From Planctomycetaceae bacterium (GTDB lineage: Bacteria > Planctomycetota > Planctomycetia > Planctomycetales > Planctomycetaceae): 64,000 nucleotides of DNA. A program made the position numbers and the translations under genes. The stretch is taken from the NCBI GenBank assembly GCA_021732995.1, contig JAKFWA010000134.1, positions 1-64,000 of the forward strand, written 5' to 3'. Shown piece by piece: positions 34,399-43,785 of this stretch. The notes below the pieces were generated by a model that worked only from the letters and a program-made list of their open reading frames with translations, was not told the DNA's origin and searched no databases. Each line of letters starts with the position of its first letter. Position 1 is the first letter of the stretch.

Positions 34399-36747
34399 AT
34401 GCACAGGCAAAACAAGCTTCGCGGTTTAGTGGCGGCGGCAGTGTTGCTCTCGTCGAAGTTCGCGGCGGCGCAACTGGCCCCGGAGATTGGCTACGTGCAT
34501 CCCGCCGGAGCAAGGCCGGGCACGACGATTGATGTCATTATCGGTGGCTACGACTGGACGCCGGACATGCAGCTCTTCGTGCATGACCCGCGCATCAAGC
34601 TGGAGTTAACCGGTTCACCCTCTGGAGTGCTGGTGCCCGATCCACCGTACTGGTTCGGGTTGAAGGCGCGCGGCTACGCCTGGCCACTGCCCCGGCAGTT
34701 TCCGGCGAAGCTCACTATTCCTGCCGACGTCGCTCCAGGCCTGATTCACTGGCAGGCCGCGAACGCCAACGGTGTTTCGCCGATTGGTTACCTGCACGTT
34801 GGCCGCACGCCCGAGGTCGCCGAGGTGGATAGCCCGACGGGACCTCAAGTTCTGCCCGCGCTGCCGGTCACAGTGGCGGGTCAGATCCGCAAGATCGAAG
34901 AAGTTGACCGTTATCAGTTTCGCGCGACCAAGACTGGACCGATAACAATCGAACTGACGGCGCGGCAGTTGAAGTCGCCGCTGCATGCCATGCTGCGCGT
35001 GACGAACGCTGCGGGTCAGGTCATCGCTGACTCGGCCGACACCGAAGGCCGAGACCTCGTCGTGACGATCCCGGCTCAGGCCGAGCAGAACTATACCGTG
35101 AGTCTGCATGACCTCGATTACGCCGGTGACCGGTCATACGTCTATCGACTGGCGCTGTCCGAGGAACCTCGCGTCGTCGCTGCCTATCCGGCCGCTGGCA
35201 AGCGAGGGGAAACGCGACGCGTGGAGTTCGTAGTCGCCAATGGGACTGGCAATGAAACGGTCGCCCATGATGTGGTCTTTCCAGCTCAGCCGGGAGCGGT
35301 ACCGAACGTCCCGTTTGCGATCTCCTTCCGTGATTCCGCGACGCGCGGGAAGCCGGCTGCCGATGCGTCACGCAGTGTTGCTCTCGGACTCTCAGACATA
35401 GCGGAACGTGCCGAGGCTGAGCTCCCCGAAAGGAAGTTGGAAGTTCCCGGCGCAGTGACCGGCTCGATCGAAGCCCGTTTTGGGTCTGACAAGTACCGCG
35501 CAACCTTCAAGATGGGTGAGAAGTGGGTCATCCGAGCTGAGGCTCGTGCGATCGGCTCGCCGCTGGATCTGGATCTCGCGATCCTCGACGCCGAAGGCAA
35601 GCAGATCGCCGCTCAGGAAGACGCTCCCGGCACCACCGATCCGGAACTCGAGTTCGCTGTGCCGAAAGACGGCGAGTATCAGCTCATGCTCACCGATCGT
35701 TCCGGCGCCAGCGGATCGCGCGCGGCCAATTATCGCTTGAGCTGCCAGCCCGTCGCTGAAGATTTTCAGATCACCTTGCCGCCACTGCTGACCGTTCCTC
35801 TAGCCGGACAGAGCAAGCTGGCCGTCAAGGCAGCACGGCTCGGCGGCTTCGCTGGTCCGATTCAACTGCAGGTGACTGGCTTGCCAGCAGGCCTCACTCC
35901 GTCTGCGGATCTGACCATCGCGGAAAAGAAGAACGATCTGTCGATTGATCTGACAAGTGCCGCCGACGCGCCGGCGAACGCGTCGCTCGTGGAAGTGACC
36001 GCGACGGCGATGTTGAACGGTCAAAGCGTAACTCGTCCCGTCGGCAAGCTGGTCATCGCCACCATCATGAAGCCGCGCATCAAGATCACACCGGACGGAC
36101 TGGACGATGTTCGCAAGGTGCATCGCGGCAGCACGTATCTTGCTCCACTGACAATCGAGCGACTTGAGGGCTACCAAGGCGAACTCGTCTTGGAGATGAC
36201 CGCCAAGCAGCAGCGTCATCGGCAGGGATTGGCCAGCGGCGAATACACCGTGAAGGCCGATGCCAATCGCGCGGACTATCCGATCTTCGTTCCCGAGTGG
36301 ATGGAGACCACCAAGACCAGTCGCATGATCTTGAACGGCTCCGTGAAGGTGCCAGATCCGAAGGGTAATGTCCGTACGTTGCTGCAGCGCATGGAACTAC
36401 GCATCGGCATTCTGCCGGAAGGTGCCATGCTGAAGTTGAGCCACAACGCTGGCGAGCCAGTCATGACGCCCGGCGGTGAATTCCGTGTGCCGCTCACGAT
36501 CTCACGCTCTGAAGGTCTGCGCGAGCCCGTGAAGATTTCGCTCTCCATGGAAGAGCCAAAGAACCGTTTCTTCACTGCGGATCCGGTCACCATCCCCGCT
36601 GATCGCAAAGACGCCGAGTTGCTCGTTCGCTTCCCGAAAGCCGATCCGGGAGCGCTCGGGGAAGTCCCACTGATCATCCGCGCCGAGTCTCAGAAGGATG
36701 GTTTTCCAGTGGTCTCCGAAACCACGGTGTTGATCACTGTTCGCTAG
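34399..36747 (+). CDS. Secreted protein with pre-peptidase C-terminal (PPC) domains
   Basis: This 782-aa protein has a signal peptide (about 1-24) and opens IGYVHPAGARPGTTIDVIIGG, as in a large planctomycete family of secreted proteins. PPC-like beta domains are at about 165-250 (VDRYQFRATKTGPITIELTA) and 365-450 (EKWVIRAEARAIGSPLDLDL). Ig-like or beta-sandwich domains continue to the end. No protease or hydrolase active site is visible. Likely an extracellular binding or scaffold protein; PPC domains often sit beside cytochrome and DUF1549-type proteins in this phylum. Confidence 0.85.
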   Translation: MHRQNKLRGLVAAAVLLSSKFAAAQLAPEIGYVHPAGARPGTTIDVIIGGYDWTPDMQLFVHDPRIKLELTGSPSGVLVPDPPYWFGLKARGYAWPLPRQFPAKLTIPADVAPGLIHWQAANANGVSPIGYLHVGRTPEVAEVDSPTGPQVLPALPVTVAGQIRKIEEVDRYQFRATKTGPITIELTARQLKSPLHAMLRVTNAAGQVIADSADTEGRDLVVTIPAQAEQNYTVSLHDLDYAGDRSYVYRLALSEEPRVVAAYPAAGKRGETRRVEFVVANGTGNETVAHDVVFPAQPGAVPNVPFAISFRDSATRGKPAADASRSVALGLSDIAERAEAELPERKLEVPGAVTGSIEARFGSDKYRATFKMGEKWVIRAEARAIGSPLDLDLAILDAEGKQIAAQEDAPGTTDPELEFAVPKDGEYQLMLTDRSGASGSRAANYRLSCQPVAEDFQITLPPLLTVPLAGQSKLAVKAARLGGFAGPIQLQVTGLPAGLTPSADLTIAEKKNDLSIDLTSAADAPANASLVEVTATAMLNGQSVTRPVGKLVIATIMKPRIKITPDGLDDVRKVHRGSTYLAPLTIERLEGYQGELVLEMTAKQQRHRQGLASGEYTVKADANRADYPIFVPEWMETTKTSRMILNGSVKVPDPKGNVRTLLQRMELRIGILPEGAMLKLSHNAGEPVMTPGGEFRVPLTISRSEGLREPVKISLSMEEPKNRFFTADPVTIPADRKDAELLVRFPKADPGALGEVPLIIRAESQKDGFPVVSETTVLITVR

Positions 36748-36801
36748 GCCAAGCTGGCTGTTTATTGCGGGGCATGAAACCATCGAGTCCCACCGATGAC
36801 C

Positions 36802-37141
36802 TCAGTAAACGCGAGCCTGGGGGTAGCGACGGAGCACTTTGCGCCTCGTCCACAAGATCAGTCCGAGAAGAACGCCCTTGATAAGGATCAACCATGTTTG
36901 TTGAGCCCAGGCTTCACGCATGTCGGTGACAGCGAAGAGCACCCCAGAGGCTGGCGTATCCAATTTCAATCGCCGTCCAACCGTTTCGGAAGCTGCGCCG
37001 CAACACGAGTGCGGCGACCAGCAACCAGGCAAACGCTTCAACAATGTTGAAGCAGGGGTAGGCAACATCGAACCATGTTTTCTGGTTGGTTTGAGAATGC
37101 CACCACGTCTGCAACAGAAAGGTTCGAAATTCGCCGGCCAT
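36802..37141 (-). pseudogene. Small membrane protein gene split by a frameshift
   Basis: From ATG 37141 (GAGG upstream) one frame reads MAGEFRTFLLQTWW..., with a helix at AFAWLLVAALVL, up to YASLWG. From there a second frame continues FAVTDMREAWAQQTWL and a helix KGVLLGLILW to the stop at 36802. Removing one base of the G4 run (complement of 36942-36945) joins them into a 112-aa protein with three membrane segments. The first frame stops at 36914. Either a sequencing error in the homopolymer, a recent pseudogene, or programmed frameshifting. No family recognised. Confidence 0.65.
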
Positions 37142-37234
37142 GAGACCTCAACTCTTCGCAGCGGTTTGATTACAGCCGGACACAGGCGCTTTTCGCAATC
37201 GAGTTCAGTCGTTGAATTCGATCCAGGAAACGAA

Positions 37235-37273
37235 CAAGCCCCGGACTCGCGACATTCGCAGGTCCGGGGCTTG
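37235..37273 (-). terminator. Terminator after the Lys/Ala-rich gene
   Basis: CAAGCCCCGGAC (37235-37246) pairs perfectly with GTCCGGGGCTTG (37262-37273), 12 bp with a 15-base loop. On the minus strand it is followed by TTCGTTTCC, a weak T-tract. It lies downstream of the 58-aa gene. Confidence 0.65.
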
Positions 37274-37298
37274 ATATCTGAGCATGTCACGCAAAAGG

Positions 37299-37475
37299 CT
37301 ACTTGGCAGCCTTCTTCGTGGCCTTCTTGGCAGCGGCTTTCTTGCTCGCAGCCTTCTTGGCGGATGCCTTGGCCGGCGCTGCCGCGGCACTAGTCGCTTT
37401 CTTCTTGCCGAAGATCTGGTCGTAGTTGGCCCAGAACTTGGGGTTCGTACCGGTGCGAACGATTGGTCCACTCAT
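37299..37475 (-). CDS. Short Lys/Ala-rich protein (58 aa)
   Basis: The protein starts MSGPIVRTGTNPKFWANYDQ and continues IFGKKKATSAAAAPAKA into a tail of AKKAASKKA-type repeats (about 10 Lys in the last 25 residues). I recognise the N-terminus (RTGTxxKFWxNxDxxFG) as a short family seen in planctomycetes. The tail resembles histone-H1-like C-termini and should bind nucleic acid or polyphosphate non-specifically (inference). AGGAG lies 7 bases before the ATG at 37475. The gene runs opposite to the DUF1080 lipoprotein gene. Confidence 0.82.
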   Translation of the reverse strand: MSGPIVRTGTNPKFWANYDQIFGKKKATSAAAAPAKASAKKAASKKAAAKKATKKAAK

Positions 37476-37701
37476 GTGTGTTGCTCCTGACTGTTGACTT
37501 ATTTCGAGAGTCAGCCGTCACAGCACTGTCCGAGGAATGCTGCGTGACTGTGTGTTCCGATTCAGGCGGCTCATGTGCCAAGCCGCAGGCTGCAAGTGGT
37601 GGGGCGTTTTGACAAGGGCTATCCGCTTTGTCAAGCAGCGGTTCGCGACATACAGTCGCGGCTCGCTGACCTTGTTTTCCAGTTCTTCGAGAGGCGCTTC
37701 G

Positions 37702-39108
37702 ATGCGACTGTTTTCAGACTTCGTGAGTGGCTTCGCTCCTTCATCACAGACTCATCTGAGACGAACGACTGCGGCCTTAATGTTAGCGCTGATGGCAGGC
37801 TGTTCGAATGAGGGCAGTGGCGGCGGTTCTCGCACCGAGACGCCAACGAAGTCTGAGTCATCTGGCCAAGTCGCAGACGCGGGTGCGAAGAAGACAGAGC
37901 AGGTCAACAAGGGCAAGGAGAAAGAGACTACCGCCGCAACACCCGGCACTCCGATGCCGACTGTGTGGCTCAGTCCGGAAGAGGTTCGGGAAGGCTGGGT
38001 GCAACTCTTTGATGGCCAGAAGCCTGTTGACAAGAAGATCTTCGGCTGGACGCCCAGTCCCGACAGCGATGTGGATTGGCATGTGACCGATGACGGTGAG
38101 ATTGAAGCCAGTCAGGGCAAGCCGGGCCTGCTGCTCACCAGTGTCCCGTTTGCCGACTACGAATTCCGTTGCGAGTACTGGATCGAGAAGAACGCCAACA
38201 GCGGCGTATTCCTGCGGACTGTTGCGCAGCCGAAAGATCCGAAGGTCGATTGCTACGAACTGAATATGTGGGACGCCGCGCCGGAATTCAGAACAGCCAG
38301 CCTTGTCGGCCGCGTGAAGCCCAAGAAAGAAGTGACCGGCGAAGAAGTCTGGAAGACATTGCACGTGGTCTGCGATGGCAACCGCATCACCGCTAAGTTT
38401 GATGGTGAGGAAGTCCTCGATTTCACTGACGACACTCCAAATCTGTGCCGCAATGGTTTCATTGGTCTGCAGAAGAACGCCGGTAAGGCGCGCTTCCGCA
38501 AGATCGCGTTGAAGCCGCTAGGCACGAAGCCGTTGTTCAATGGCAAGGATCTCGACGGCTGGCACGTCGTGCCGGGAGGGAAGAGCAAGTTCTCTGTCGC
38601 CGACGAAACGATCGTCGTCAAAGATGGCCGAGGCTTCCTGGAATCTGACGCTTCGTTTGCAGACTTCACGTTGCAGTTCGAAGCAAAGACTCATGGAGAT
38701 GGACTCAACAGCGGCGTCTTCTTCCGACTGATCCCCGGCACCGAAGCGGCTCCGTCGAACGGCTACGAGTTCCAGATTCAGAACGCCATCGTGGACGGTG
38801 ATCGCGCCAAACCAAAGGACTACGGCACCGGAGCGATCTTCAATCGAGTCAAAGCCAGGTGGGTGGTGTCGAACGATCACGAATGGTTCACGATGACGTT
38901 GGTCGCCCATGGGTCGCACTTCTCAGGCTGGGTGAACGGGTTGCAGGTCACCGATTGGGAAGACACGCGCAAGCCAGATCCGAATCCTCGCAACGGCAAG
39001 AAGCTGGAAGGCGGACCGATCAGCCTGCAAGGGCATGATCCGACGACCGACCTGCAATTCCGCAACATCCGCGCTGCCAGCTACCCGGCCACCGAAGGGA
39101 CGAAGTAG
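37702..39108 (+). CDS. Lipoprotein with two DUF1080 (3-keto-disaccharide hydrolase-like) domains
   Basis: This 468-aa protein has a lipoprotein signal with lipobox LMAGC (Cys34). Two DUF1080 concanavalin-like domains follow: about 97-280 (GWVQLFDGQKPVDKKIFGWT ... NANSGVFLR) and about 283-465 (PLFNGKDLDGWHVVPGG ... NSGVFFRLIPG). The family includes 3-keto-glycoside hydrolases in Bacteroidetes, and many are secreted in planctomycetes. A tether of about 60 residues rich in Lys, Glu and Thr links Cys34 to the first domain. ATG 37702 with GAGAGG upstream is chosen over the longer open frame. Confidence 0.88.
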   Translation: MRLFSDFVSGFAPSSQTHLRRTTAALMLALMAGCSNEGSGGGSRTETPTKSESSGQVADAGAKKTEQVNKGKEKETTAATPGTPMPTVWLSPEEVREGWVQLFDGQKPVDKKIFGWTPSPDSDVDWHVTDDGEIEASQGKPGLLLTSVPFADYEFRCEYWIEKNANSGVFLRTVAQPKDPKVDCYELNMWDAAPEFRTASLVGRVKPKKEVTGEEVWKTLHVVCDGNRITAKFDGEEVLDFTDDTPNLCRNGFIGLQKNAGKARFRKIALKPLGTKPLFNGKDLDGWHVVPGGKSKFSVADETIVVKDGRGFLESDASFADFTLQFEAKTHGDGLNSGVFFRLIPGTEAAPSNGYEFQIQNAIVDGDRAKPKDYGTGAIFNRVKARWVVSNDHEWFTMTLVAHGSHFSGWVNGLQVTDWEDTRKPDPNPRNGKKLEGGPISLQGHDPTTDLQFRNIRAASYPATEGTK

Positions 39109-39230
39109 TTTTCGACAGAAGCTCGCGAAGGTCACAAAGAAGAAAGATAAAGGGCAACTGCTTAGTTTTGCCCTTCGCGTCCTTTGCGGCCTTCTGTTCC
39201 AACCTTGAGCACTCTTGAGTGAGATCTTCC
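39109..39230. other. Intergenic hairpin region
   Basis: AAGGGCAA and TTGCCCTT (about 39157-39179) form a hairpin, flanked by AAGGTCACAAAG and CTTTGCGGCCTT-type text that recalls dispersed short repeats. It could be a terminator for the DUF1080 gene. Confidence 0.45.
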
Positions 39231-40748
39231 ATGACGGAGTTATCCGCACTTCGATCGGCAATGATTGTGATCGCTCTATGCGGGCTTGCCGTTCGCCCCG
39301 TCGTCGGCGCTGAGCCTTCAGATCCCGCGCCTCCGAAGGTGCAGTCGCTAACTCCGATGAAGGCTCCGGGGACCGCGAAGTATGACCGCGTCACGTTTAC
39401 GGCCGCTCCGAAGGCGTTGCCTCAAGGTGCAGTCACTCAGGACTGGCCGACGTTCCTCGGTCGTGCAGGCAAGGCAGTCTCGACGGAGACCAAACTGCTG
39501 AAGAAGTTTCCGACAGGCGGCATGAAGCCCGTGTGGGAATTGAGCAAGGGCATTGGCTACGCCTCTCCGAGCATCCAGGGCGACTACCTGGTCTTCCCAC
39601 ATCGAGTGAAGAACGAAGTCATTGTTGAATGCCTGCACCCTCAAACCGGCGAGAAGTATTGGGAGTACCGCTATCCGACCGAATACGAAGACCGCTACGG
39701 CTACGGTTCGGGGCCGCGAGCTAGCCCGGTAATTGACGGTGACCGCGTCTATCTGCTGGGCGTTGAAGGACAATTCTTCTGCCTTGAGCTGGCTACTGGC
39801 AGAACCATCTGGGAACGGAACATCAACAAGGAGTTCAAAGTTCCTCAGGATTTTTTTGGTACGGTTGGCACTCCGTTGCTCGAGGGTGATCTCCTCATCA
39901 TCAACGTGGGGGCACCGGATGGCCCGTGCGTCGCCGCCTTCAACAAAATCACCGGCAAAGCCGTGTGGCAGGCTGGTGACAAGTGGGGCCCCAGCTATGC
40001 CTCGCCCATTCCAGGGACCATTCACGGACAGCGACGAGTCTTCGTGCTGGCGGGCGGTGAGAGTAATCCGGCCGTTGGCGGTCTGCTGTCGATCGATCCG
40101 AAGAACGGGAAGGTGGATTTCGAGTTTCCATTCCGCAGCAAAAAGTATGAGTCGGTGAATGCATCTCCGCCGCTGGTCGTCGGGGATACGGTGATGGTCT
40201 CGGCGACCTATCGCACCGGGACCACGCTGCTGAAACTGGGGACGGACTTTACACCATCAACCGTCTGGAAGATGACAGACCGCGAACACAATGAGGGTGA
40301 GAACGAGATGGGTCTGCACTGGACCACGCCCGTCTTCAAGGACGGTTACGTCTATGCCTTCGACGGCCGTAACGAACCCGACGCGTCGCTGGTTTGTGTC
40401 GACCATGCCAAGGGCAAGGTGGTGTGGCGCAAGGTGCCTGAATGGAAAGAAACGCTCAAGCTGAACGGCGAAAGCCAGGTCATGGATCTGAGCACCCTGC
40501 GCGGCAACATCTTGCTGGTGGATGGTCGTGCTTTGGCACTGGGAGAACTGGGGCACCTGCTGTGGCTTGATCTGAATCCCAATGGCTACAAGGAACTGGA
40601 CCGTACGTGGCTGTTCGCCGCCCGCGAAACCTGGGCTCTGCCTGTGGTCAGTCGTGGCTTGTTGTACGTGACCCAGAACACACCCGACTTGATGACGCGT
40701 AAGGGCCCGCGACTGCTGTGCTACGACCTGCGCGGAACTGAGGAATAG
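39231..40748 (+). CDS. Secreted PQQ-like beta-propeller protein
   Basis: This 505-aa protein has a signal peptide (about 1-27) and WD/PQQ-type propeller repeats: GYASPSIQGDYLVFP, DPKNGKVDFEFPF and HAKGKVVWRKV among them. Tryptophan-docking motifs (AxxGxxxW) are present, but no MxaF/GDH-type catalytic Asp-Thr region is evident, so this is probably a binding protein, not a quinoprotein dehydrogenase. The ATG at 39231 is preferred to GTG 39219. The next gene starts 8 bases after its stop. Confidence 0.85.
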   Translation: MTELSALRSAMIVIALCGLAVRPVVGAEPSDPAPPKVQSLTPMKAPGTAKYDRVTFTAAPKALPQGAVTQDWPTFLGRAGKAVSTETKLLKKFPTGGMKPVWELSKGIGYASPSIQGDYLVFPHRVKNEVIVECLHPQTGEKYWEYRYPTEYEDRYGYGSGPRASPVIDGDRVYLLGVEGQFFCLELATGRTIWERNINKEFKVPQDFFGTVGTPLLEGDLLIINVGAPDGPCVAAFNKITGKAVWQAGDKWGPSYASPIPGTIHGQRRVFVLAGGESNPAVGGLLSIDPKNGKVDFEFPFRSKKYESVNASPPLVVGDTVMVSATYRTGTTLLKLGTDFTPSTVWKMTDREHNEGENEMGLHWTTPVFKDGYVYAFDGRNEPDASLVCVDHAKGKVVWRKVPEWKETLKLNGESQVMDLSTLRGNILLVDGRALALGELGHLLWLDLNPNGYKELDRTWLFAARETWALPVVSRGLLYVTQNTPDLMTRKGPRLLCYDLRGTEE

Positions 40749-40755
40749 CGCTGCG

Positions 40756-42441
40756 ATGGCGAACTCGCTGCGTCAGCTCACATGCCCCCGCGGGCACGCG
40801 TGGAAGCTCGCCCCCGACGAGGACGCAGAGTTTGTCAACTGCCCGTACTGCGGCGAGCGGGTTGCCAACACTGCGCCTGCATCCTCAGGAAAGGGCCTGT
40901 GGGCGCTGATGCAGCGTACGGACGAAACTCGCAACGAGCCGGGAACATCAAAGGCTTCCTCAGCCGAACCGATCGAGCAACCCGCGGAGTCGGCGCCGAC
41001 AACGAGCCAACCTCAAGGAGAACCAGTTGCGACACCGCGACCGCGCGGCTTGTGGGCCGTGATGTCGGGGCCAGCGGAAGTCAGTGCCGACATGAGCGCC
41101 GAGCCTCCGCAGTCAGATGCTTCCAGCGACGCGCGTTCTGACGTTCGGCCGCAGTTTGCAGAGGTGCCTCAAGCTGAACTTGGAACCGTCAACTTGAGGC
41201 CGCTTGCAGGATGGCGGCAGGTCAATCCGGAAAGCAGCACTGATTTGGCTGACCGGGTGGAGAAGGATCTGCCAGCCGAACTTTCTGCGAGTCATCCGGA
41301 GCCTGTCATTCGCAGCATTCCGGCGCCGGTGATTCCGACAGCCAGCTTGCGAGACAACGCTGATCCCGAAGGGGATTCGGCGGACGACGAAGACGGCTGG
41401 GGACTGGAAGATCCGGATGGAGAAGCTCGCGTTGCCGAGTTTATGACCGCCGCGGAACCGGAAGTTGCCGTTCCATCAACGCGCACTCCGCATATTCGCC
41501 GGGCTCTGCTGGCCGGCTCCCTAGCGCTGCTGTTCATCCCGCTGCACCTGGCACCGTGGTGGTGGATCAAATGGCCTGCAGGAATTGTCGGTCTCGCGGC
41601 CGTCATGCTGGGGCATCAGGCCTGGACATCGTTGCGGCGTAACCCGGCGACGATGCAGCAGCGCGGCATTGCGGTGACGGCAATGTTTGCAGGCGCGTTA
41701 TGCATGCTGGCCGGACCACTCGGCCTGAATTCGCTTGGCCATCGACTGCGTAACATGCAGTCCGCGTCGCGCCGCGATCCGACGCGCAACCTCAACACCA
41801 TCGGCCAAGGGTTGGTGGCCTATCATGACCAGTACGATCATTTCCCCGCTGGTGGGATCGTGGAAACGACGGACGAAGGAGCCGAGGTTCCATTGCACGG
41901 CTGGATGACCGAACTGCTGCCCTTCATCGGCCATGCGGATCTCGCCCGCCAGATTGATCGTTCACGGCCTTATGACCATCAGGTCAACCTGCCGATCATG
42001 GGGCGGCCGGTAGATACATTCCTGTCCCCCAGCGTGCCGCACCAGCCGACGCCGCTGGGGTTGGCGACGACGCACTTCGCGGGAGTCGGCGGTCAGCGCG
42101 ATGAGGAATCAGGAACAGTCCATCTGGGTATCTTCGATCGCAACTCGAAGGTCCGTCGCGTCGACGTCGCGGATGGGTTAGCCAACACCCTCGTCGCCGG
42201 GGAGATCAACCAGAACTACCCGGCCTGGGGCGACCCCGAGAACTGGCGACAGCTCGACGCACCGCTCAACGAAAACCCCTTTGGCTTCGGCAACGCGAGC
42301 GGTAAGGGAGCCCATTTTCTGATGGCCGACGGTTCGGTGCGATTCATCCCAAACGCCACTTCGATGGACGTACTCCGCAAATTGGCAACCCGTGATGGTC
42401 GCGAGCCGGAAGAGCGTCAGGCTGCGGAATCTGCCGAATAG
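40756..42441 (+). CDS. Zinc-ribbon membrane protein with DUF1559-like C-terminal domain
   Basis: This 561-aa protein starts with a zinc ribbon (Cys10, His14, Cys29, Cys32), followed by a disordered linker carrying two GLWALM/GLWAVM motifs (about 47 and 97). Two membrane helices lie at about 250-290 and 303-323. The C-terminal part (about 345-545) matches DUF1559: NLNTIGQGLVAYHDQYDHFP and late GAHFLMADGSVRFIP. DUF1559 proteins normally start with a pilin-like leader; here it is replaced by a cytoplasmic ribbon. Part of the run with the propeller gene upstream. Function unknown. Confidence 0.85.
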   Translation: MANSLRQLTCPRGHAWKLAPDEDAEFVNCPYCGERVANTAPASSGKGLWALMQRTDETRNEPGTSKASSAEPIEQPAESAPTTSQPQGEPVATPRPRGLWAVMSGPAEVSADMSAEPPQSDASSDARSDVRPQFAEVPQAELGTVNLRPLAGWRQVNPESSTDLADRVEKDLPAELSASHPEPVIRSIPAPVIPTASLRDNADPEGDSADDEDGWGLEDPDGEARVAEFMTAAEPEVAVPSTRTPHIRRALLAGSLALLFIPLHLAPWWWIKWPAGIVGLAAVMLGHQAWTSLRRNPATMQQRGIAVTAMFAGALCMLAGPLGLNSLGHRLRNMQSASRRDPTRNLNTIGQGLVAYHDQYDHFPAGGIVETTDEGAEVPLHGWMTELLPFIGHADLARQIDRSRPYDHQVNLPIMGRPVDTFLSPSVPHQPTPLGLATTHFAGVGGQRDEESGTVHLGIFDRNSKVRRVDVADGLANTLVAGEINQNYPAWGDPENWRQLDAPLNENPFGFGNASGKGAHFLMADGSVRFIPNATSMDVLRKLATRDGREPEERQAAESAE

Positions 42442-42544
42442 GATCACGATGCCTCAACGGATGGCGCTTCATGTAACTTGGCAAACTGCGAGATGGTTCT
42501 CAGAGTAATGTTTCCGTCTTGTTGTCTTACCTGCTGCCGGGAGC

Positions 42545-43678
42545 ATGCTTGTGAAATCGATCACCGGATGCGTGGTGCTCGTCGTGTTGGGGTTGCTGGC
42601 TTCATCGGGTGATCCAGAGCCGCTGCTGCAAGCTATTGCGAAGACGGGACCGCAAGGAGAAGGCGCAGTCGCGGCCAAAGCGGCTTGTGATGAACTTGCC
42701 AAGGGCGGCGTTGAGATTCTGCCTCCGCTGCTCAAGGCGATGGACACGACAAATCCTATCGCTGCTAATTGGTATCGCTCGGTCTACGAAAAGATCGTCG
42801 CTCGCGAATTGGCTCGTGAGGGAACGCAGTGGCCGGTGGCCTTCTTAAAAGAGTACGTCAGCGACGCGAAGCGAGTGGGGCGGCCGAGGCGACTGGTGCT
42901 GACGTTGCTCGACAAGATCGAGCCGACGTTTCAACCGGGTTGGTTGCCGACTCGGCTCGATGACCCCGAGTTCCGGCACGAGGCGGTCGGTCTGGTGCTG
43001 GCGGCTGGCGACCGAGCTGTCAAAGCAAAGAACGAAGCGGTCGCGAAGGCTGAGTATCGCAAAGCGTTCGAAGCGGCTCGCGACAGTGCTCAAGTGACGC
43101 AAGCGGCCACCAAGCTGAAATCGCTCGGCGAGTCCGCAGATGCGGTCAAGCATTTGGGACTGGTTGTCGACTGGTGGCTGGTGGGACCATTCGACGCACC
43201 CGAAAAGACCGGCTTCGCCACAGTGTTTGAACCTGAGAAGAAGGTCGACCTGACGGCGAAGTATCAGGGACAGGCAAACGAGATCACTTGGAAACACCAC
43301 CACGAGAATGACACGCTCGGCCAACTGAACTTGATCAACATCCTGGGCACGACTCGTGAAGCCGTCGGTTACGCGTACGCTGAAATCGAAGTGCCGCGCG
43401 AGCAGGCGGCGCAGGTTCGTTGCGGAGCCGACGACAACTGCTCGGTGTGGCTCAACGGCGAGAAGGTGTTTGCCCGCGATCAATGGCTGAACGGCACCCG
43501 CTTCGATCGCTTCGTCAAGCCGATCCAACTCAAAGCTGGTCGCAACACGCTGCTGGTCAAGATCTGCCAGGGGCCTCAACACAAGGATCCCGAAGTCCCC
43601 AACAACTGGTCCCTGCAACTGAGACTCTGCGACAGCGATGGGCGAGGTGTCGAATTCACTCCGGTTTTGAAACGCTGA
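42545..43678 (+). CDS. Secreted beta-sandwich protein of unknown function
   Basis: This 377-aa protein has a signal peptide (about 1-21; KSITGCVVLVVLGLLASSG). The N-terminal half is helical (about 25-180). From about 200 a beta-rich domain includes LVVDWWLVGPFDAPEKTG and RCGADDNCSVWLNGEKVF, then LKAGRNTLLVKICQG, as in sugar-binding jelly-roll domains of planctomycete secreted enzymes. No catalytic residues are identifiable. Start ATG with GGGAGC upstream. Confidence 0.78.
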   Translation: MLVKSITGCVVLVVLGLLASSGDPEPLLQAIAKTGPQGEGAVAAKAACDELAKGGVEILPPLLKAMDTTNPIAANWYRSVYEKIVARELAREGTQWPVAFLKEYVSDAKRVGRPRRLVLTLLDKIEPTFQPGWLPTRLDDPEFRHEAVGLVLAAGDRAVKAKNEAVAKAEYRKAFEAARDSAQVTQAATKLKSLGESADAVKHLGLVVDWWLVGPFDAPEKTGFATVFEPEKKVDLTAKYQGQANEITWKHHHENDTLGQLNLINILGTTREAVGYAYAEIEVPREQAAQVRCGADDNCSVWLNGEKVFARDQWLNGTRFDRFVKPIQLKAGRNTLLVKICQGPQHKDPEVPNNWSLQLRLCDSDGRGVEFTPVLKR

Positions 43679-43785
43679 TTGCCACTGATCTCCACTGACA
43701 AGAAGACAGAGTTGAAGAGCTTTGTCACTAGCGGAGATCTGCTCGCATCAGTGTTCCTGAGCATTGATTTTCTTCGAGGCCATTC

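Noticed and set aside
36802-37290. A 162-codon frame covering the end of the broken membrane gene
   Set aside because: Only its last part matches a sensible membrane helix; the first two thirds are a shadow. The better explanation is a frameshift from 37141.
39231-40748. Propeller protein as a quinoprotein dehydrogenase
   Set aside because: The repeats fit PQQ-like propellers, but a catalytic Asp and Ca-site pattern were not seen.
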